Shown here in pieces: positions 45,101-53,561 of a stretch of DNA of 64,000 nt; the stretch's first letter is position 1, and every line of letters begins with the position of its first letter. Source of the stretch: DATFVA01 sp963774455 (lineage in GTDB: Bacteria > Bacteroidota > Ignavibacteria > Ignavibacteriales > Ignavibacteriaceae). A program made the translations under genes and the position numbers. The notes under the pieces are model-generated. The model saw only the letters and a program-made list of their open reading frames with translations, was not told where the DNA came from and ran no database searches. The DNA is taken from the NCBI GenBank assembly GCA_963774455.1, contig CAVZFD010000003.1, positions 721,454-785,453 on the forward strand. The letters are read 5' to 3'.

Positions 45101-46208
45101 AACCTGTAACCCTCGAGGGAACAACTTTCTTACGCTGCAGCAGGCCGAACCGGTTAGCCTTCGGATCGTAAATGTTTATACCGGCTCCAGGGGTTCCTAT
45201 CCACATTATCCCCGACCTGTCGCACACGATGCTTGAAACGGAATTGTAGCTTATTGTAGCTGGATCAACCGGATCATTGATAATGTACCTGTATGATTTG
45301 GTTTTGGGATTAAAAAGCATGAGCTCTCCGGGAGTAGCAAGCCAGAGTAATCCGGAATGATCCTGTTTTATTTCGGTTATCCTTCCCCAGCCGAACCGGT
45401 AAATATCAAAATGATGGGGGTAGATATTGAACTTACTATCGCCTATGGAAAATTCGGCTATACCGCTGGGGGTTCCGAGAATAAGCTGATCATCTTTGAT
45501 CTGTGTGATTGCTGTGACTGCATTGTCAGCAGCGAAGGGAGGAGCAGCAGGATTTTTTGTGTGAATTTTATAAAAGGTGAATGAATTGTTTTTACTATCG
45601 AACTTATTCATTCCTTCTGAGTTGCCTACCCACACAATTCCTTTCCTGTCCACAAAGACAGCAGAAATCAAATTACTTGAAAGCGAACCGGTTTGATCTT
45701 GTGCAGTATAGTGAGTAAACAAAAAATGATTATAACCCGCGTTATGTTTTACCCTGAAGATGCCGTTTTGTCCCGTTCCTATCCAAATACTTCCCGATAA
45801 ATCCTCGGTTATGGCAATGATCTGGCTTCCGTTATCAAATCCCTTAACTTTAGTAAATGTTCCCCGGCTCTCATTGAAGATATTAAGCTCGCCGTTTAGG
45901 GTGCCTGTCCAGATCATCCCGCTCCTATCCCCGAAAGAGGCGGTAATATAGTTAGAAGAGATTGTTGTGGTATCCCTGGGATCATTTTGAAAAATTTTGA
46001 AATTGTACCCGTCGTATCGGTTAAGACCGTCCTTCGTACCAAACCACATATAGCCATGCCTGTCCTGCATAATAGAAAGCACGGCATTCTGAGAAAGACC
46101 ATCATCTATAGTCAGATGCCTGAAAATAACCTGCTGTGCTGATAATGGAAAAGAGCAGAGAATGATAAATACCGTCAGCAGCACTAATAACTTATTTGAA
46201 TTTTTCAT
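42102..46208 (-). CDS. Hybrid two-component system protein (propeller, Y_Y_Y, kinase, receiver, AraC)
   Basis: 1368 residues combining sensor and transcription factor. Signal peptide (1-25); periplasmic propeller blades (~30-690, MQDRHGYMWFGTKDGLNRYD); Y_Y_Y domain (~700-780); membrane helix (~795-815); HisKA with FANISHEFRTPLTLIL (His ~859); HATPase_c (~960-1075); receiver with Asp ~1167 in LIITDVMMPKMDG; AraC-type DNA-binding domain (~1270-1368, EICYQVGFNDQSYFSRAFKK). Such proteins often control glycan-use loci, but no SusCD pair or glycosidase lies nearby. It is transcribed away from the 46557 gene. Confidence 0.95.
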   Translation of the reverse strand: MKNSNKLLVLLTVFIILCSFPLSAQQVIFRHLTIDDGLSQNAVLSIMQDRHGYMWFGTKDGLNRYDGYNFKIFQNDPRDTTTISSNYITASFGDRSGMIWTGTLNGELNIFNESRGTFTKVKGFDNGSQIIAITEDLSGSIWIGTGQNGIFRVKHNAGYNHFLFTHYTAQDQTGSLSSNLISAVFVDRKGIVWVGNSEGMNKFDSKNNSFTFYKIHTKNPAAPPFAADNAVTAITQIKDDQLILGTPSGIAEFSIGDSKFNIYPHHFDIYRFGWGRITEIKQDHSGLLWLATPGELMLFNPKTKSYRYIINDPVDPATISYNSVSSIVCDRSGIMWIGTPGAGINIYDPKANRFGLLQRKKVVPSRVTGLSISAVCEDNNGNVWVGSDVLYQWKRQSGELISYETTSDRPDDFGNTRSWSIAKDDEGIMWFAGTQGLYSFDVNQEKSKHYFYEPGRTNGLPQKDVYGLFIDNSGSIWTVTENYFSRFADMDKGIFENYRYNMMASNNAVLRPCVYQDKKGIFWIGSDLGLISFNQVTGKFHNYVNNASDPNSLNNNYIKSICPDPEHPDRYLWIGTSGGGLNRFDKASGKFIFYTKKDGLPNNVIYGILPDSKGRLWMSTNHGLSVFNPGLNTFRNFDVLDGLQSNEFNTGAFYKSDNGEMFFGGINGLNYFYPQDIKENSFVPGIVITSCEVLNESANEGDQSEVINSPEALERVSLPFSENNIRFEFAALDYSAPGKNRYMYKLENFNDNWITAGTKHSATFTNLSPGHYVFRVKGSNNDGLWNEAGASVKIIILPPWWRTWWSYSIYGILFFSGLYFLRRYELNRVKLKNQLKMEKVESDSLRHLDQVKTRFFANISHEFRTPLTLILGQVESVLSYDIGTKAKGKLHIADRNARRLLTLINQLLDISKIEAGSMRIKADQHNIVSFLKSLFYSFESLADTKQITLKFDSDLINIPVVFEPDKMEKVFYNLFSNAFKFTPPGGTISVKSFISGASAVICIKDTGTGIPEDRANKIFDRFYQLDNSSTREHEGTGIGLALTKELIDLHQGKITVKSKAGEGAEFIVTLPLGNLNDPKITPDALPQNDVFEVINTDPGTEIEDENLISGDDRLGNKGEIILIVEDNADVRNYIREQLENEFIIIDARNGEAGIAKARGIVPDLIITDVMMPKMDGYKFSTEIRKDERTSHIPIIMLTAKAGLDDKIEGLETGIDDYLTKPFSTRELSVRVKNLIQQRKELRKRFSSATIIKPSEVSSVSADQVFLKKTIQVIEKHFNDEQFGVELLASEVGMSVSQMNRKLKALIDQPAGQLIRSLRLQRAADLLKQNSGTVAEICYQVGFNDQSYFSRAFKKQFGCSPSDYKKTIE

Positions 46209-46556
46209 TTTTACTTAGAAATTCAGGTTCAGAGTATTTAATCATATCAAAAGAGTGACAGAGGAATTTTTTGGACATACTTCTCTGAACAACGACACAT
46301 TAGAGGATAGATCGAATTTATTGGTTTAATTCCCCGAAAACAAGTGTTTACCTGAAAAAGGTTATCTCCGGTGTTTGCCTCTCGATCCAAACCTGACCTC
46401 CGGGATATGGGAGGTAAAATCCCGATATTAACGTATAAGAGTGAATTTGGTGTAGTGGACCACTTTTCGGAATTGCAGGCAGTCAGAAGTTAATCTGGAA
46501 TGTTTTGTAACAACCATAATAATGTTTAAATTTCTGCGGGATTTTGTATTGAGGCT
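46209..46556. other. Divergent intergenic region
   Basis: 348 bases between the hybrid regulator and the 46557 gene. It must hold two divergent promoters. No gene, strong hairpin or repeat array is apparent. Confidence 0.5.
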
Positions 46557-47522
46557 ATGAATTTTTATTCGATACTACAAAAAATCCGGACTGACGATAT
46601 TTCGCAGACCGAGCTAAACCAGTTTATTGAGAAACTTATCCAGATTGCACTGAGGTTTGTTAAATATAATTCAGGCAGGATTAAGAAATTAACGATTGAG
46701 AGCAGCAGCTATCTTGAGGATATTGCTGTTGATGCTATTGTTCCGTTTTTTACACGGAACCAGTCCGACGGCGAACTGTTTATCATTTCAAGGTTCACTT
46801 CGTGGGTGCCCGAAATTACCACAGAGGAAGAAGCAAAATATTTCCTTTTTAAGACGATCTCCCTCAGCGTTAACCAGAGGATAAATACTCTGCTCAGGGA
46901 GTACGATCCTTTCTTCTCTAAAATACTCGACTCCGTTAATTATTTCATTAAGTCGCAGAACTTTAATAAAATCAACATTGCCGGAAAAATATACATAACT
47001 GAAGAGGGTATGGATGCTTCTAAATGCAGGTTCGCCGATAGGGAATCAATTTATAACTCTCCATCCGTGTTCATCTCGAATAAAAAAGACATGCTCCCTT
47101 CACTTTTTAGTTATTTTAGAAAAATGTACGGATCTCCTGCAGCAATTCCTCTTTACGATCTTATATACAGGATTAAAGAAATAAATTTGTCGGGTGAAAT
47201 TTCAGACACAGCTCAGAACACAGGCGAAAACCTGGAGATTAAAGAAATTATTGACCAGGGAATCGCTATTGTTTCCCGGAAGACAGCAGAATCTTATCTT
47301 AAAACAGGAAAACTCCGCGATGATGAGTTTGCGAAGATGATGGAGGCTCTTAAGCTAATAGGCAATGACCTTATGGATGGCGGCATAAATCCCGGGCTAT
47401 ATTATTATCTTTATGAATCTATCCCGGGACTCACAAAGGAGGAATACGCACTCAAATATCATAATATTTTTGAGTATATGGTTAAACTTTACCGACATCA
47501 GCTTGCGGAATTAATCTCCTGA
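46557..47522 (+). CDS. Hypothetical soluble protein, 321 residues
   Basis: A mainly helical protein without signal or membrane helix; GAGG lies 3 bases before the ATG. The first half (SILQKIRTDDISQTELNQFI, LEDIAVDAIVPFF) has the feel of small regulatory helical proteins. The C-terminal part (GINPGLYYYLYESIPGLTKE) is distinct. No family recognised. A second unknown gene (47653) follows on the same strand after 130 bases. Confidence 0.65.
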   Translation: MNFYSILQKIRTDDISQTELNQFIEKLIQIALRFVKYNSGRIKKLTIESSSYLEDIAVDAIVPFFTRNQSDGELFIISRFTSWVPEITTEEEAKYFLFKTISLSVNQRINTLLREYDPFFSKILDSVNYFIKSQNFNKINIAGKIYITEEGMDASKCRFADRESIYNSPSVFISNKKDMLPSLFSYFRKMYGSPAAIPLYDLIYRIKEINLSGEISDTAQNTGENLEIKEIIDQGIAIVSRKTAESYLKTGKLRDDEFAKMMEALKLIGNDLMDGGINPGLYYYLYESIPGLTKEEYALKYHNIFEYMVKLYRHQLAELIS

Positions 47523-47652
47523 TTTTCCGAAGGCTTTATTTTTAACGATATATAATTAAATAGAATCTTTAACTGATTCATTCTCCTGTATTTGCCTGTT
47601 TATTGATTTATGTTATTCATTTTTGCTTTGTACTAAACTTTTTACCTCTTTA

Positions 47653-48186
47653 ATGTTTATAACTGAAAAAGATATTTTTTATTATGTTTTTTCACCGGGA
47701 AACCTCGGCGAAGAAAAACTGCGTTTTATTACTGAGAATGAGGAGCTCTACCCGGCAATAGAAGTCTATCTTGATGCAAAGAATTCGCTTAGCGAAGAAG
47801 TTTCCCTTTCACTGAAAAAAAAGATTGCAGAGAAAATACCCGCGTATAAAATTACCGAAGTTATCGAGCTCTTCCCATGGACAATTGAGGCAGTGGAATT
47901 TAATGCTCCTCCTTCTGTTCTGGTCGCTGCGACTGCAAAAACTGAACCCGGGGTATTTTCAAAAACGTATGTCGATAAAGAAAAGAACCTAATCATCAGA
48001 CTGATCGGCACGGTTAAGAAAGCAAGATTGTTTGTGTTTCCGGTATCGGGAGAAAAATTGGGTGAATTCACCCTCACCCTTAATCCGGGACTGCAAAAGT
48101 TTTATTTCAAAGACAGCCAGGAAATAAAGATCCTGGATGATTTACCCGAGATTACTTCAATTTCTATTGAGTTATATCCTCAGTGA
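47653..48186 (+). CDS. Hypothetical protein, 177 residues
   Basis: The start at ATG 47653 is preferred over an in-frame TTG at 47623. The N-terminal half is helical (FITEKDIFYYVFSPGNLGEE, YLDAKNSLSEEVSLSLKKK). The C-terminal half reads as a small beta domain (LIIRLIGTVKKARLFVFPVS, KLGEFTLTLNPGLQKFYF). The layout, a helical head plus a beta tail, recalls proteins acting with the preceding gene, but no annotation can be supported. Confidence 0.6.
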   Translation: MFITEKDIFYYVFSPGNLGEEKLRFITENEELYPAIEVYLDAKNSLSEEVSLSLKKKIAEKIPAYKITEVIELFPWTIEAVEFNAPPSVLVAATAKTEPGVFSKTYVDKEKNLIIRLIGTVKKARLFVFPVSGEKLGEFTLTLNPGLQKFYFKDSQEIKILDDLPEITSISIELYPQ

Positions 48187-48278
48187 ACCGCAGCAGCAGG
48201 TTCGCTGCCGGATGGTAAGAAGTTTGTAACCGCCTTAGAAGAAAAAAAGTTAAAAGAATCATAAAATCTTTATTATAA

Positions 48279-49349
48279 TTAGACCAGTCGGAGTTTTTTC
48301 CTGATAAATTCCGCAAGCTTTGCAGCTTCAGCATCTGCCAATTTCCTGATCTTTTTGGTAACCTTCCCGAAGTAATAAAATTCTATTTCCACCAGTTCAT
48401 TCTTTATCGTTCTCTTCCACGTTCCTATCACTTCACCCCGGAAGACAATGATAGGGAAGAACATCCCGTTTAAGGTTACGTATCTTTTTGCATTTGCTAG
48501 ATTCAGCACAGCCGACCTGTCGGTATAACCTATCAAATATTCATCGAAAGCAGGGAGAAGATATAGCTTGTCATCAGCCGCAACATTTCCATCGACATCG
48601 GAATACCAGTAGGTGTTTGTTCCTTCGGAGAATGAGGAGAATTCCTCCGACACAAGTTTAAGCCCTGCTCTTGCATCGGTGAGGTTTTGTCCCGACCACC
48701 AGGAAAAATCACTAATAGTTGCTGGTCCGCGACTCTTGAAATAGATGCGTGCAAGACGTGCAAGCGCCTCTTCCCGGCTGATTCCGGGAGAGTCCTTTAC
48801 TCTTTCTGCAGTCAGAGCATAAGTTTGTTTATTTTCATTGGGTATCCCGCTGCAGATCAGTCCTGATAGTTCAGCCTCGGCAAGAAGATGGGATGCCCGG
48901 TTAAGATCGGTTTTAATTTTCGCATCCATAAAGAGCTTTAAAAGCTCATCGCGTGTCAGATGATTACTCCCTGCAAGAGCTTCACGCATTATTTTCTTAC
49001 ATTTACCGAATACTGCCGGAGTAAGCTCAAGTTCGCGGTGACGTCCGTTCATTGAGGATTTTATACGCGAAGCGGTTAACTCCAGCATCCAGTGGAGATC
49101 GTCGGAGGATACAAAATGCCAGGTGGGCCGAAGTACGTGCGTCCGGATGATATCTCCATCAATAATTGCTTTATCGACTAATTGCTCATTTGCATCTTTT
49201 ATGCGCAAACCGACCGCAAGCTTACCCATCCGGTAATCCTGCGACTGTACAGCTCCCATATACCTAAGCAGATCTTTTACGTCCCTAAACTCAGTGCCGG
49301 AAATATGCTGCGCGGATAGCCGGAGAAATGGTATGTCCTTTGTTTTCAT
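48279..49349 (-). CDS. Winged-helix (HTH_42) protein, YcaQ/AlkZ-like putative DNA glycosylase
   Basis: 356 residues of the HTH_42 superfamily, which includes the interstrand-crosslink glycosylases YcaQ (AlkX) and AlkZ. The hallmark LLRYMGAVQSQDYRMGKLAV (28-47) contains the Q-x-Q pair expected at the active site (Gln35, Gln37). Further motifs are RTHVLRPTWHFVSSDD, SWWSGQNLTDARAGL and LLPAFDEYLIGYTDRS. Its start overlaps the stop of the upstream uracil-glycosylase-like gene by 4 bases. Catalytic activity is inferred from the family; many members are uncharacterised. Confidence 0.78.
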   Translation of the reverse strand: MKTKDIPFLRLSAQHISGTEFRDVKDLLRYMGAVQSQDYRMGKLAVGLRIKDANEQLVDKAIIDGDIIRTHVLRPTWHFVSSDDLHWMLELTASRIKSSMNGRHRELELTPAVFGKCKKIMREALAGSNHLTRDELLKLFMDAKIKTDLNRASHLLAEAELSGLICSGIPNENKQTYALTAERVKDSPGISREEALARLARIYFKSRGPATISDFSWWSGQNLTDARAGLKLVSEEFSSFSEGTNTYWYSDVDGNVAADDKLYLLPAFDEYLIGYTDRSAVLNLANAKRYVTLNGMFFPIIVFRGEVIGTWKRTIKNELVEIEFYYFGKVTKKIRKLADAEAAKLAEFIRKKLRLV

Positions 49350-50029
49350 TTAAGGGTATCCAGGTATTTGTTGATGTATTTTTGAAGGTGTTTTCGCTTG
49401 TACTGCATTATATAACGAGGATGATCCAGCGGAACAACCTTATTAAATAGATTCTCTTTTTCGTTCAGATCGTTCAGGAATTTCAGATTCTTTCCTGAAC
49501 CGAGACAGTAACAAATATTCCTGTTTATTCCGAAGGATAATTGCTGCTTTAATGTTGATAAGATGAAATCATACACTGCTTCGGTAAGCTTATTATCATC
49601 GTAATAGTTGTAGTTAAGCTCTTTTCCGCTGCTGCCGGTTTTTGTGAAACCGAGGGGACAAACAGCACTGATGAAATACTTCGCATAGAACTTCTTCACT
49701 CCGCCGTATGCATCAATCATATTGTAAACAAATTCTGAAGAGGTTTCGTATGACCGCAGTCCATCTATTTGAATCCCGCAGTATTTCTCCAGTCTGATCG
49801 TATCCGTGAAAGCTATCCCTGTTACACCTGCTCCGTGCCGGCCGGGATTTATTCCAAGGAGGATGGAACGCTCTTTATCGTCATTGAAATATTTATCATA
49901 GAATTCTTTGGTTACCGGCAGGATGTTGGGATTCTCCCTGAAGGGATTCATAATGCTGATGTTCGCCGGCAGAGTGCCTTCGAATTTCAAATTGCGGTTG
50001 AAGGAATTAACTTTATCTGCAAAAGACAT
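49346..50029 (-). CDS. Uracil-DNA glycosylase superfamily protein, SMUG2-like
   Basis: 227 residues. The N-terminal motif LLGINPGRHGAGVTGIAFTD (57-76) corresponds to the uracil-glycosylase motif 1 loop, and DHPRYIMQ (~204) fits the distal His motif; both are typical of the SMUG2/DUF4918 branch known from Bacteroidota. It would remove damaged or deaminated bases. It lies upstream of the HTH_42 gene with a 4-base overlap, so both are translated together, suggesting a small DNA-repair operon. Confidence 0.75.
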   Translation of the reverse strand: MSFADKVNSFNRNLKFEGTLPANISIMNPFRENPNILPVTKEFYDKYFNDDKERSILLGINPGRHGAGVTGIAFTDTIRLEKYCGIQIDGLRSYETSSEFVYNMIDAYGGVKKFYAKYFISAVCPLGFTKTGSSGKELNYNYYDDNKLTEAVYDFILSTLKQQLSFGINRNICYCLGSGKNLKFLNDLNEKENLFNKVVPLDHPRYIMQYKRKHLQKYINKYLDTLK

Positions 50030-50181
50030 GAATATTTTATAATAAGAATGAATGATGATTAATCGATAAATATAAATTAAAAATTATTTTCAAATAATCC
50101 GCTTACTTCCCTCAAGCGATATACCTCCAGGCTCTTGCCCTATAAGTGATGTGCTGACAATGTTGTATTCGGCATCGTAAT

Positions 50182-50215
50182 CTGCAATCTTCAATTTTAA
50201 ATCTTAAATATTTAT
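50182..50215. repeat. Short TTTTCAA/AAATCTT intergenic array
   Basis: A degenerate run CAATCTTCAATTTTAAATCTT upstream of the 50247 gene, of the same family as the other 7-mer arrays but only a few units. Confidence 0.4.
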
Positions 50216-50246
50216 ATATTGCATTAACAGATACAAATTATTTACT

Positions 50247-50867
50247 ATGAACAAACTATTGAAAAGAGCCCTCATACTCGCCGTAATTACCGTAGTGTAT
50301 AATGTGATAGAGGGGTTGATATCTGTGTTCTTCGGAGCCAAAGATGAAACCCTTGCTCTTCTCGGATTCGGTGTTGACAGCTTCGTGGAAGTGATTTCAG
50401 GCATCGGCATACTTCACATGGTTCTTCGAATGAAATATGCAAAGGTAAACAGAAGAGATAAGTTCGAAAGAACTGCGTTGATAATTAATGGCTCTGCATT
50501 TTATTTTTTAACTGCAGGACTAATAGCCGGTTCGGTTTTGAATATCATTTATGACGTCAGACCGACAACCACTATTGCCGGTATCATTATTTCTGTAATA
50601 TCAATCGGTACGATGTACTACCTGATGAAAGCTAAGTTAAAGGTGGGACACGAATTGAAATCTGATGCAATAATTGCGGACGCGAACTGCACAAAGACGT
50701 GCTTCTACCTCTCTTTCATTCTGCTGGCGTCAAGCGGACTTTATGAAATTTTTCACATACCTTATTTCGATATATTAGGTTCTCTGGGCATCGCTTATTA
50801 TGCCTTCAAAGAGGGGAGAGAGTCTTTCGAAAAATCACGCTCTGAAGAAATTGCCTGTGAGTGTTAA
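50247..50867 (+). CDS. Short cation-transporter-like membrane protein (CDF superfamily)
   Basis: 206 residues with about five or six membrane helices. ALILAVITVVYNVIEGLISV and the motif LLGFGVDSFVEVISGIG are the first two helices of cation-diffusion-facilitator-like proteins, with Asp/Glu in helix 2. GHELKSDAIIADANCTKTCF carries the Asp pair of the fifth helix and adds cysteines; the C-terminus ends in CEC. The usual C-terminal cytoplasmic domain is absent, which is typical of this short group. The cation is unknown; the cysteines suggest a soft metal. Confidence 0.78.
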   Translation: MNKLLKRALILAVITVVYNVIEGLISVFFGAKDETLALLGFGVDSFVEVISGIGILHMVLRMKYAKVNRRDKFERTALIINGSAFYFLTAGLIAGSVLNIIYDVRPTTTIAGIIISVISIGTMYYLMKAKLKVGHELKSDAIIADANCTKTCFYLSFILLASSGLYEIFHIPYFDILGSLGIAYYAFKEGRESFEKSRSEEIACEC

Positions 50868-50904
50868 GCCTATCTAAAATTGCCGATTGAGAAAAATCTC
50901 TAAC

Positions 50905-50942
50905 CATCAATCTTCATTCTTCATTTTTCATTTTTCAATCCT
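50905..50942. repeat. Intergenic TTTTTCA 7-mer array
   Basis: Units CATTCTT, CATTTTT, CATTTTT, CAATC in the gap after the cation-transporter-like gene. Confidence 0.6.
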
Positions 50943-51159
50943 TATTCCTGTTCGATAGGGAATAACTGTATTCATTCATTGATTTTATACGTCAGTCCCA
51001 TAATGGTTTACAGGCAAGGTATGGGGAGGACTTGCGGCCGAGGCAGCGGGCTGAGAGCAGGGTTCGAGGAGCTGTGGGTTATAGATTTAGCAAAGGAAAG
51101 AGGGTAATGGGGATGCGAGGGAGTGGAAGAACGAGGAGAGGGGTATTAGCTGGTTACAA

Positions 51160-51455
51160 GACCGGCAAGAGGTCGGGTAGAGGCCGGGTAGTGGCCGGGA
51201 AGAGGTCGGGAAGAGGCCGGGTAGTGGCCGGGAAGAGGTCGGGAAGAGGCCGGGTATGAGGCCGGGTATGGGCCGGGCAGAGGCCGGGCAGTAGGTCGGG
51301 CAGAGGTTTGGGCAGAGGCCGGGTATGGGCCGGGCAGAGGTCGGGTATAGGCCGGAAGAGGTCGGGAAGAGGCCGGGTATGGGCCGGGCAGAGGCCGGGC
51401 AGAGGCCGAGCAGAGGCCGAACAGAGGCCGAACAGAGGCCGAACAGAAGCCAGGT
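51160..51455. repeat. 11-bp G-rich minisatellite (AGGCCGGGCAG type)
   Basis: About 26 tandem units of 11 bases with local changes to 9-13, consensus AGGYCGGGNAG (e.g. AGGCCGGGCAG, AGGTCGGGAAG, AGGCCGAACAG). All G-runs are on the plus strand. Both strands give long open frames, but of repetitive Arg/Gly or Pro/Ser sequence, with no other sign of a gene. Units shift in type from GTAG/GAAG (left) to GCAG/AACAG (right), showing stepwise spread. Confidence 0.9.
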
Positions 51456-51562
51456 GTAGGATAAAAATGGAAGGGTTAGGGGTGAGAGCAGAATTCTGGT
51501 CACCCGGATTCCCAGAGAGCGGAACCTAAAATATAATAATAAATATACACGGTATATTGAAC

Positions 51563-51594
51563 AAAAAAAAGGGGAGCCGCGCAATTAGCTCCCC
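51563..51594 (-). terminator. Rho-independent terminator of the 51653 gene
   Basis: GGGGAGC/GCTCCCC (51571-51577, 51588-51594) with a 10-base loop, followed on the minus strand by eight T's (51563-51570), 58 bases after the gene's stop. Confidence 0.9.
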
Positions 51595-51652
51595 ATAGGG
51601 TCAACCATCAGACGGATTACCTGCCCCATGCAGTCATCCGAACTGTCAGGTA

Positions 51653-53173
51653 TTATTTCACCAGGTTCATCTTTTTTACGAGATGTCTTCCGTCAGTTTT
51701 TAATTCGTAGAAGTAGGTTCCTGACGACAGGTTTTCAGCGCTGAAGGTAATGCTGTGCTTGCCTGAAGTGAAATTTTTGTTTACAAGAGTTTTGATTTTT
51801 TGTCCCAGCACGTTGTACAGGTTGATCGTAATATTATTATCCTTAGCCAGACTAAAATTTATCGTGGTTGAGGGATTAAAAGGATTAGGATAATTCTGTT
51901 CAAGAGTGAAGTCAACAGGAGACCCGGCAGACGAAGGATCAACCGAAGTGGCCTGGTCAGCCGTAAGTACAACCAGGTTGCGTACAAGGGCACTTGAGAA
52001 CGTAATAGTATTATTCTGAGCATCGACAACCGCTCCCGGGTAGGTAGTCCATGTGGAACTCTGTGCATCGTAGTACTTAACCTGGATTGTGGATTCATCA
52101 ATATTCGAACCGGCAGCCTGAATATCATTATAATGAAGCTGGTAATTGACGTCAGAATTCAGTTCCATCCCATAGCCGCAATTACCGCCCTGGTGCATTC
52201 CGTTCATTCCGTTGGGCAGAAACATATCAATCTCATATGCAGCAAAAGGATTTATATTTTCGATTCCCGGCATCTGCTGGTAAGTCGTTTCAAAGATCTG
52301 GCAGTACATTGAGTCGGCCATCATTCCGCCACCTCCGGGTCCTCCCATATGCCACCAGCCCGGGTTAAGCTGCATCCGGTCAGAGTCGTCGAAAGGAGTT
52401 TCAACCTCAACGGGATCATTCATATACCTGTGTATCCACTGGCCACCGAATCCCTGGCAGAATAAAGTTGAATCTCTCCATACCAATCCGTTTATCCCGT
52501 ACACAACAACCATAGGAAGATACTCCCTTTCAATCTCACCGCCGGTAATAGTAACCTGTTCGCCGTTGGAAGGACGAACAGCACCTGAAGCTGGTTCATA
52601 CCACCAGGGTCCGAAATTAAGCAGATAGTCGGGAACAGCATCATTATCTGTATCCAGGTAGTACATTGACATCATAAAAGTAGTATCAACAATGGCAGTA
52701 CCTGAAAGCTCTACTGTCTGAAGGGAATCGAACATCCATCCGAATCCGCTTCCTCCGCATCCGCCGCCATTGTGTGAGTAGTAGCCCATAAAATTCCAGA
52801 AAGAATCGAAAGGATCGCGCCAGAATTCGTCGTTTATGTTATACACAATAAGCATCTCGTAGCCCATCATATTCTCAACCAGGCCTCCCTCGATTGTAAG
52901 CTGGTCGCCGTCCTGCGGCCTTACTGCATCGCTGCTGTCGGGTTCATACCACCAGGGTCCGAAATTAAGCATATAATCGGGGGTTCCGTCATTATTTTCA
53001 TCAAGATAATACATTGTATGCATAGAAGTGGAATCGACAATCGCTGTTCCGGTGACCGTTACGGTCTCTATCGAATCAGGATTGATAAAACCGCCTCCGC
53101 CGCCCATTTGCGCAAAAACACTCAAAACCGGAAATAAAAAGAACAGCACAACACTCAGTTGAAATTTTTTCAT
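51653..53173 (-). CDS. Secreted protein with repeated 'GPWWYEP' domain and type IX sorting domain
   Basis: 506 residues: signal peptide (1-21, ending VFAQ); a Gly-rich segment; two repeats of ~85 residues (about 34-120 and 150-235) each with TGTAIVD, MYYLD, LNFGPWWYEP, VRP and a final WRD; a beta-rich central part; and a C-terminal sorting domain (~425-506, NYPNPFNPST, INLYNVLGQKI, GTYFYELKT). It is exported by the type IX system and kept at the surface. The repeats (LDENNDGTPDY, LDTDNDAVPDY) have Ca-binding-like Asp runs. Function unknown. Confidence 0.85.
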   Translation of the reverse strand: MKKFQLSVVLFFLFPVLSVFAQMGGGGGFINPDSIETVTVTGTAIVDSTSMHTMYYLDENNDGTPDYMLNFGPWWYEPDSSDAVRPQDGDQLTIEGGLVENMMGYEMLIVYNINDEFWRDPFDSFWNFMGYYSHNGGGCGGSGFGWMFDSLQTVELSGTAIVDTTFMMSMYYLDTDNDAVPDYLLNFGPWWYEPASGAVRPSNGEQVTITGGEIEREYLPMVVVYGINGLVWRDSTLFCQGFGGQWIHRYMNDPVEVETPFDDSDRMQLNPGWWHMGGPGGGGMMADSMYCQIFETTYQQMPGIENINPFAAYEIDMFLPNGMNGMHQGGNCGYGMELNSDVNYQLHYNDIQAAGSNIDESTIQVKYYDAQSSTWTTYPGAVVDAQNNTITFSSALVRNLVVLTADQATSVDPSSAGSPVDFTLEQNYPNPFNPSTTINFSLAKDNNITINLYNVLGQKIKTLVNKNFTSGKHSITFSAENLSSGTYFYELKTDGRHLVKKMNLVK

Positions 53174-53560
53174 TTTTGATCCTTTCTTAATTCAAAAATC
53201 CCATCAGCCTTAACAAAAATATGATGAATCATCACATTGCATCAGAGGGCGGCTGAAAGCGTGGAGATCAGTGATTAAATAATGAATAATTAACAATTAA
53301 CAATTAAAAATACAGACCCATTCCTCACTCATCATTCCTGATGCCTAATACTATGCCATTAATGTCCCACCCTTCGAAGGAGGGAAAAAACTCTGTATTT
53401 GAATATTTTATAGTGGGAAAAAAGATTTGTATCAATATATAGAATGGAAATTCTAACAACTAAGAACAATAATTAACACGGAACAAGTATCGCACACTTT
53501 GCGCTCTGCCCTCTGCGCTTCGCCCTTCCCCCTATGCTCTCTGCACTTTGCACTTTGCGC
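53174..53560. other. Intergenic stretch with repeats
   Basis: 387 bases with no gene: an AATTAAC array (53284-53312), the inverted CCCTTCGAAGGAGGG (53369-53383) and a TTTGCGC/TCTGCGC-type run (53494-53561) that reaches the end of the broken DUF2207 gene. Confidence 0.6.
53284..53312. repeat. AATTAAC 7-mer array
   Basis: Three units AATTAAC, AATTAAC, AATTAAA preceded by TAATGAAT. The reverse type (AATTGTT) occurs at 57162-57209. Confidence 0.6.
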
Positions 53561-53561
53561 T
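53494..53561. repeat. CTTTGCG/CTCTGCG intergenic array
   Basis: A run of 7-8-base units such as CTTTGCGC, TCTGCCC, TCTGCGC, CTTTGCA abutting the stop codon of the DUF2207 3' part. Confidence 0.5.

Larger units (their letters stand above)
50868..51562. other. Long non-coding stretch containing the minisatellite
   Basis: Nearly 700 bases without a credible gene. Contents: a TTTTTCA array, a purine-rich lead-in (51000-51160), the 11-bp minisatellite, and plain AT-rich sequence near 51530. Confidence 0.6.

Noticed and set aside
46404..46493. 28-residue frame beginning MGGKIPILTYK in the divergent gap
   Set aside because: Short, weak start context, no family and no conserved feature.
51032..51259. 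Open frame of Arg/Gly repeats, and its Pro/Ser counterpart on the other strand (51087-51584)
   Set aside because: Both are by-products of the 11-bp minisatellite; the sequence is purely repetitive and has no start context or family.
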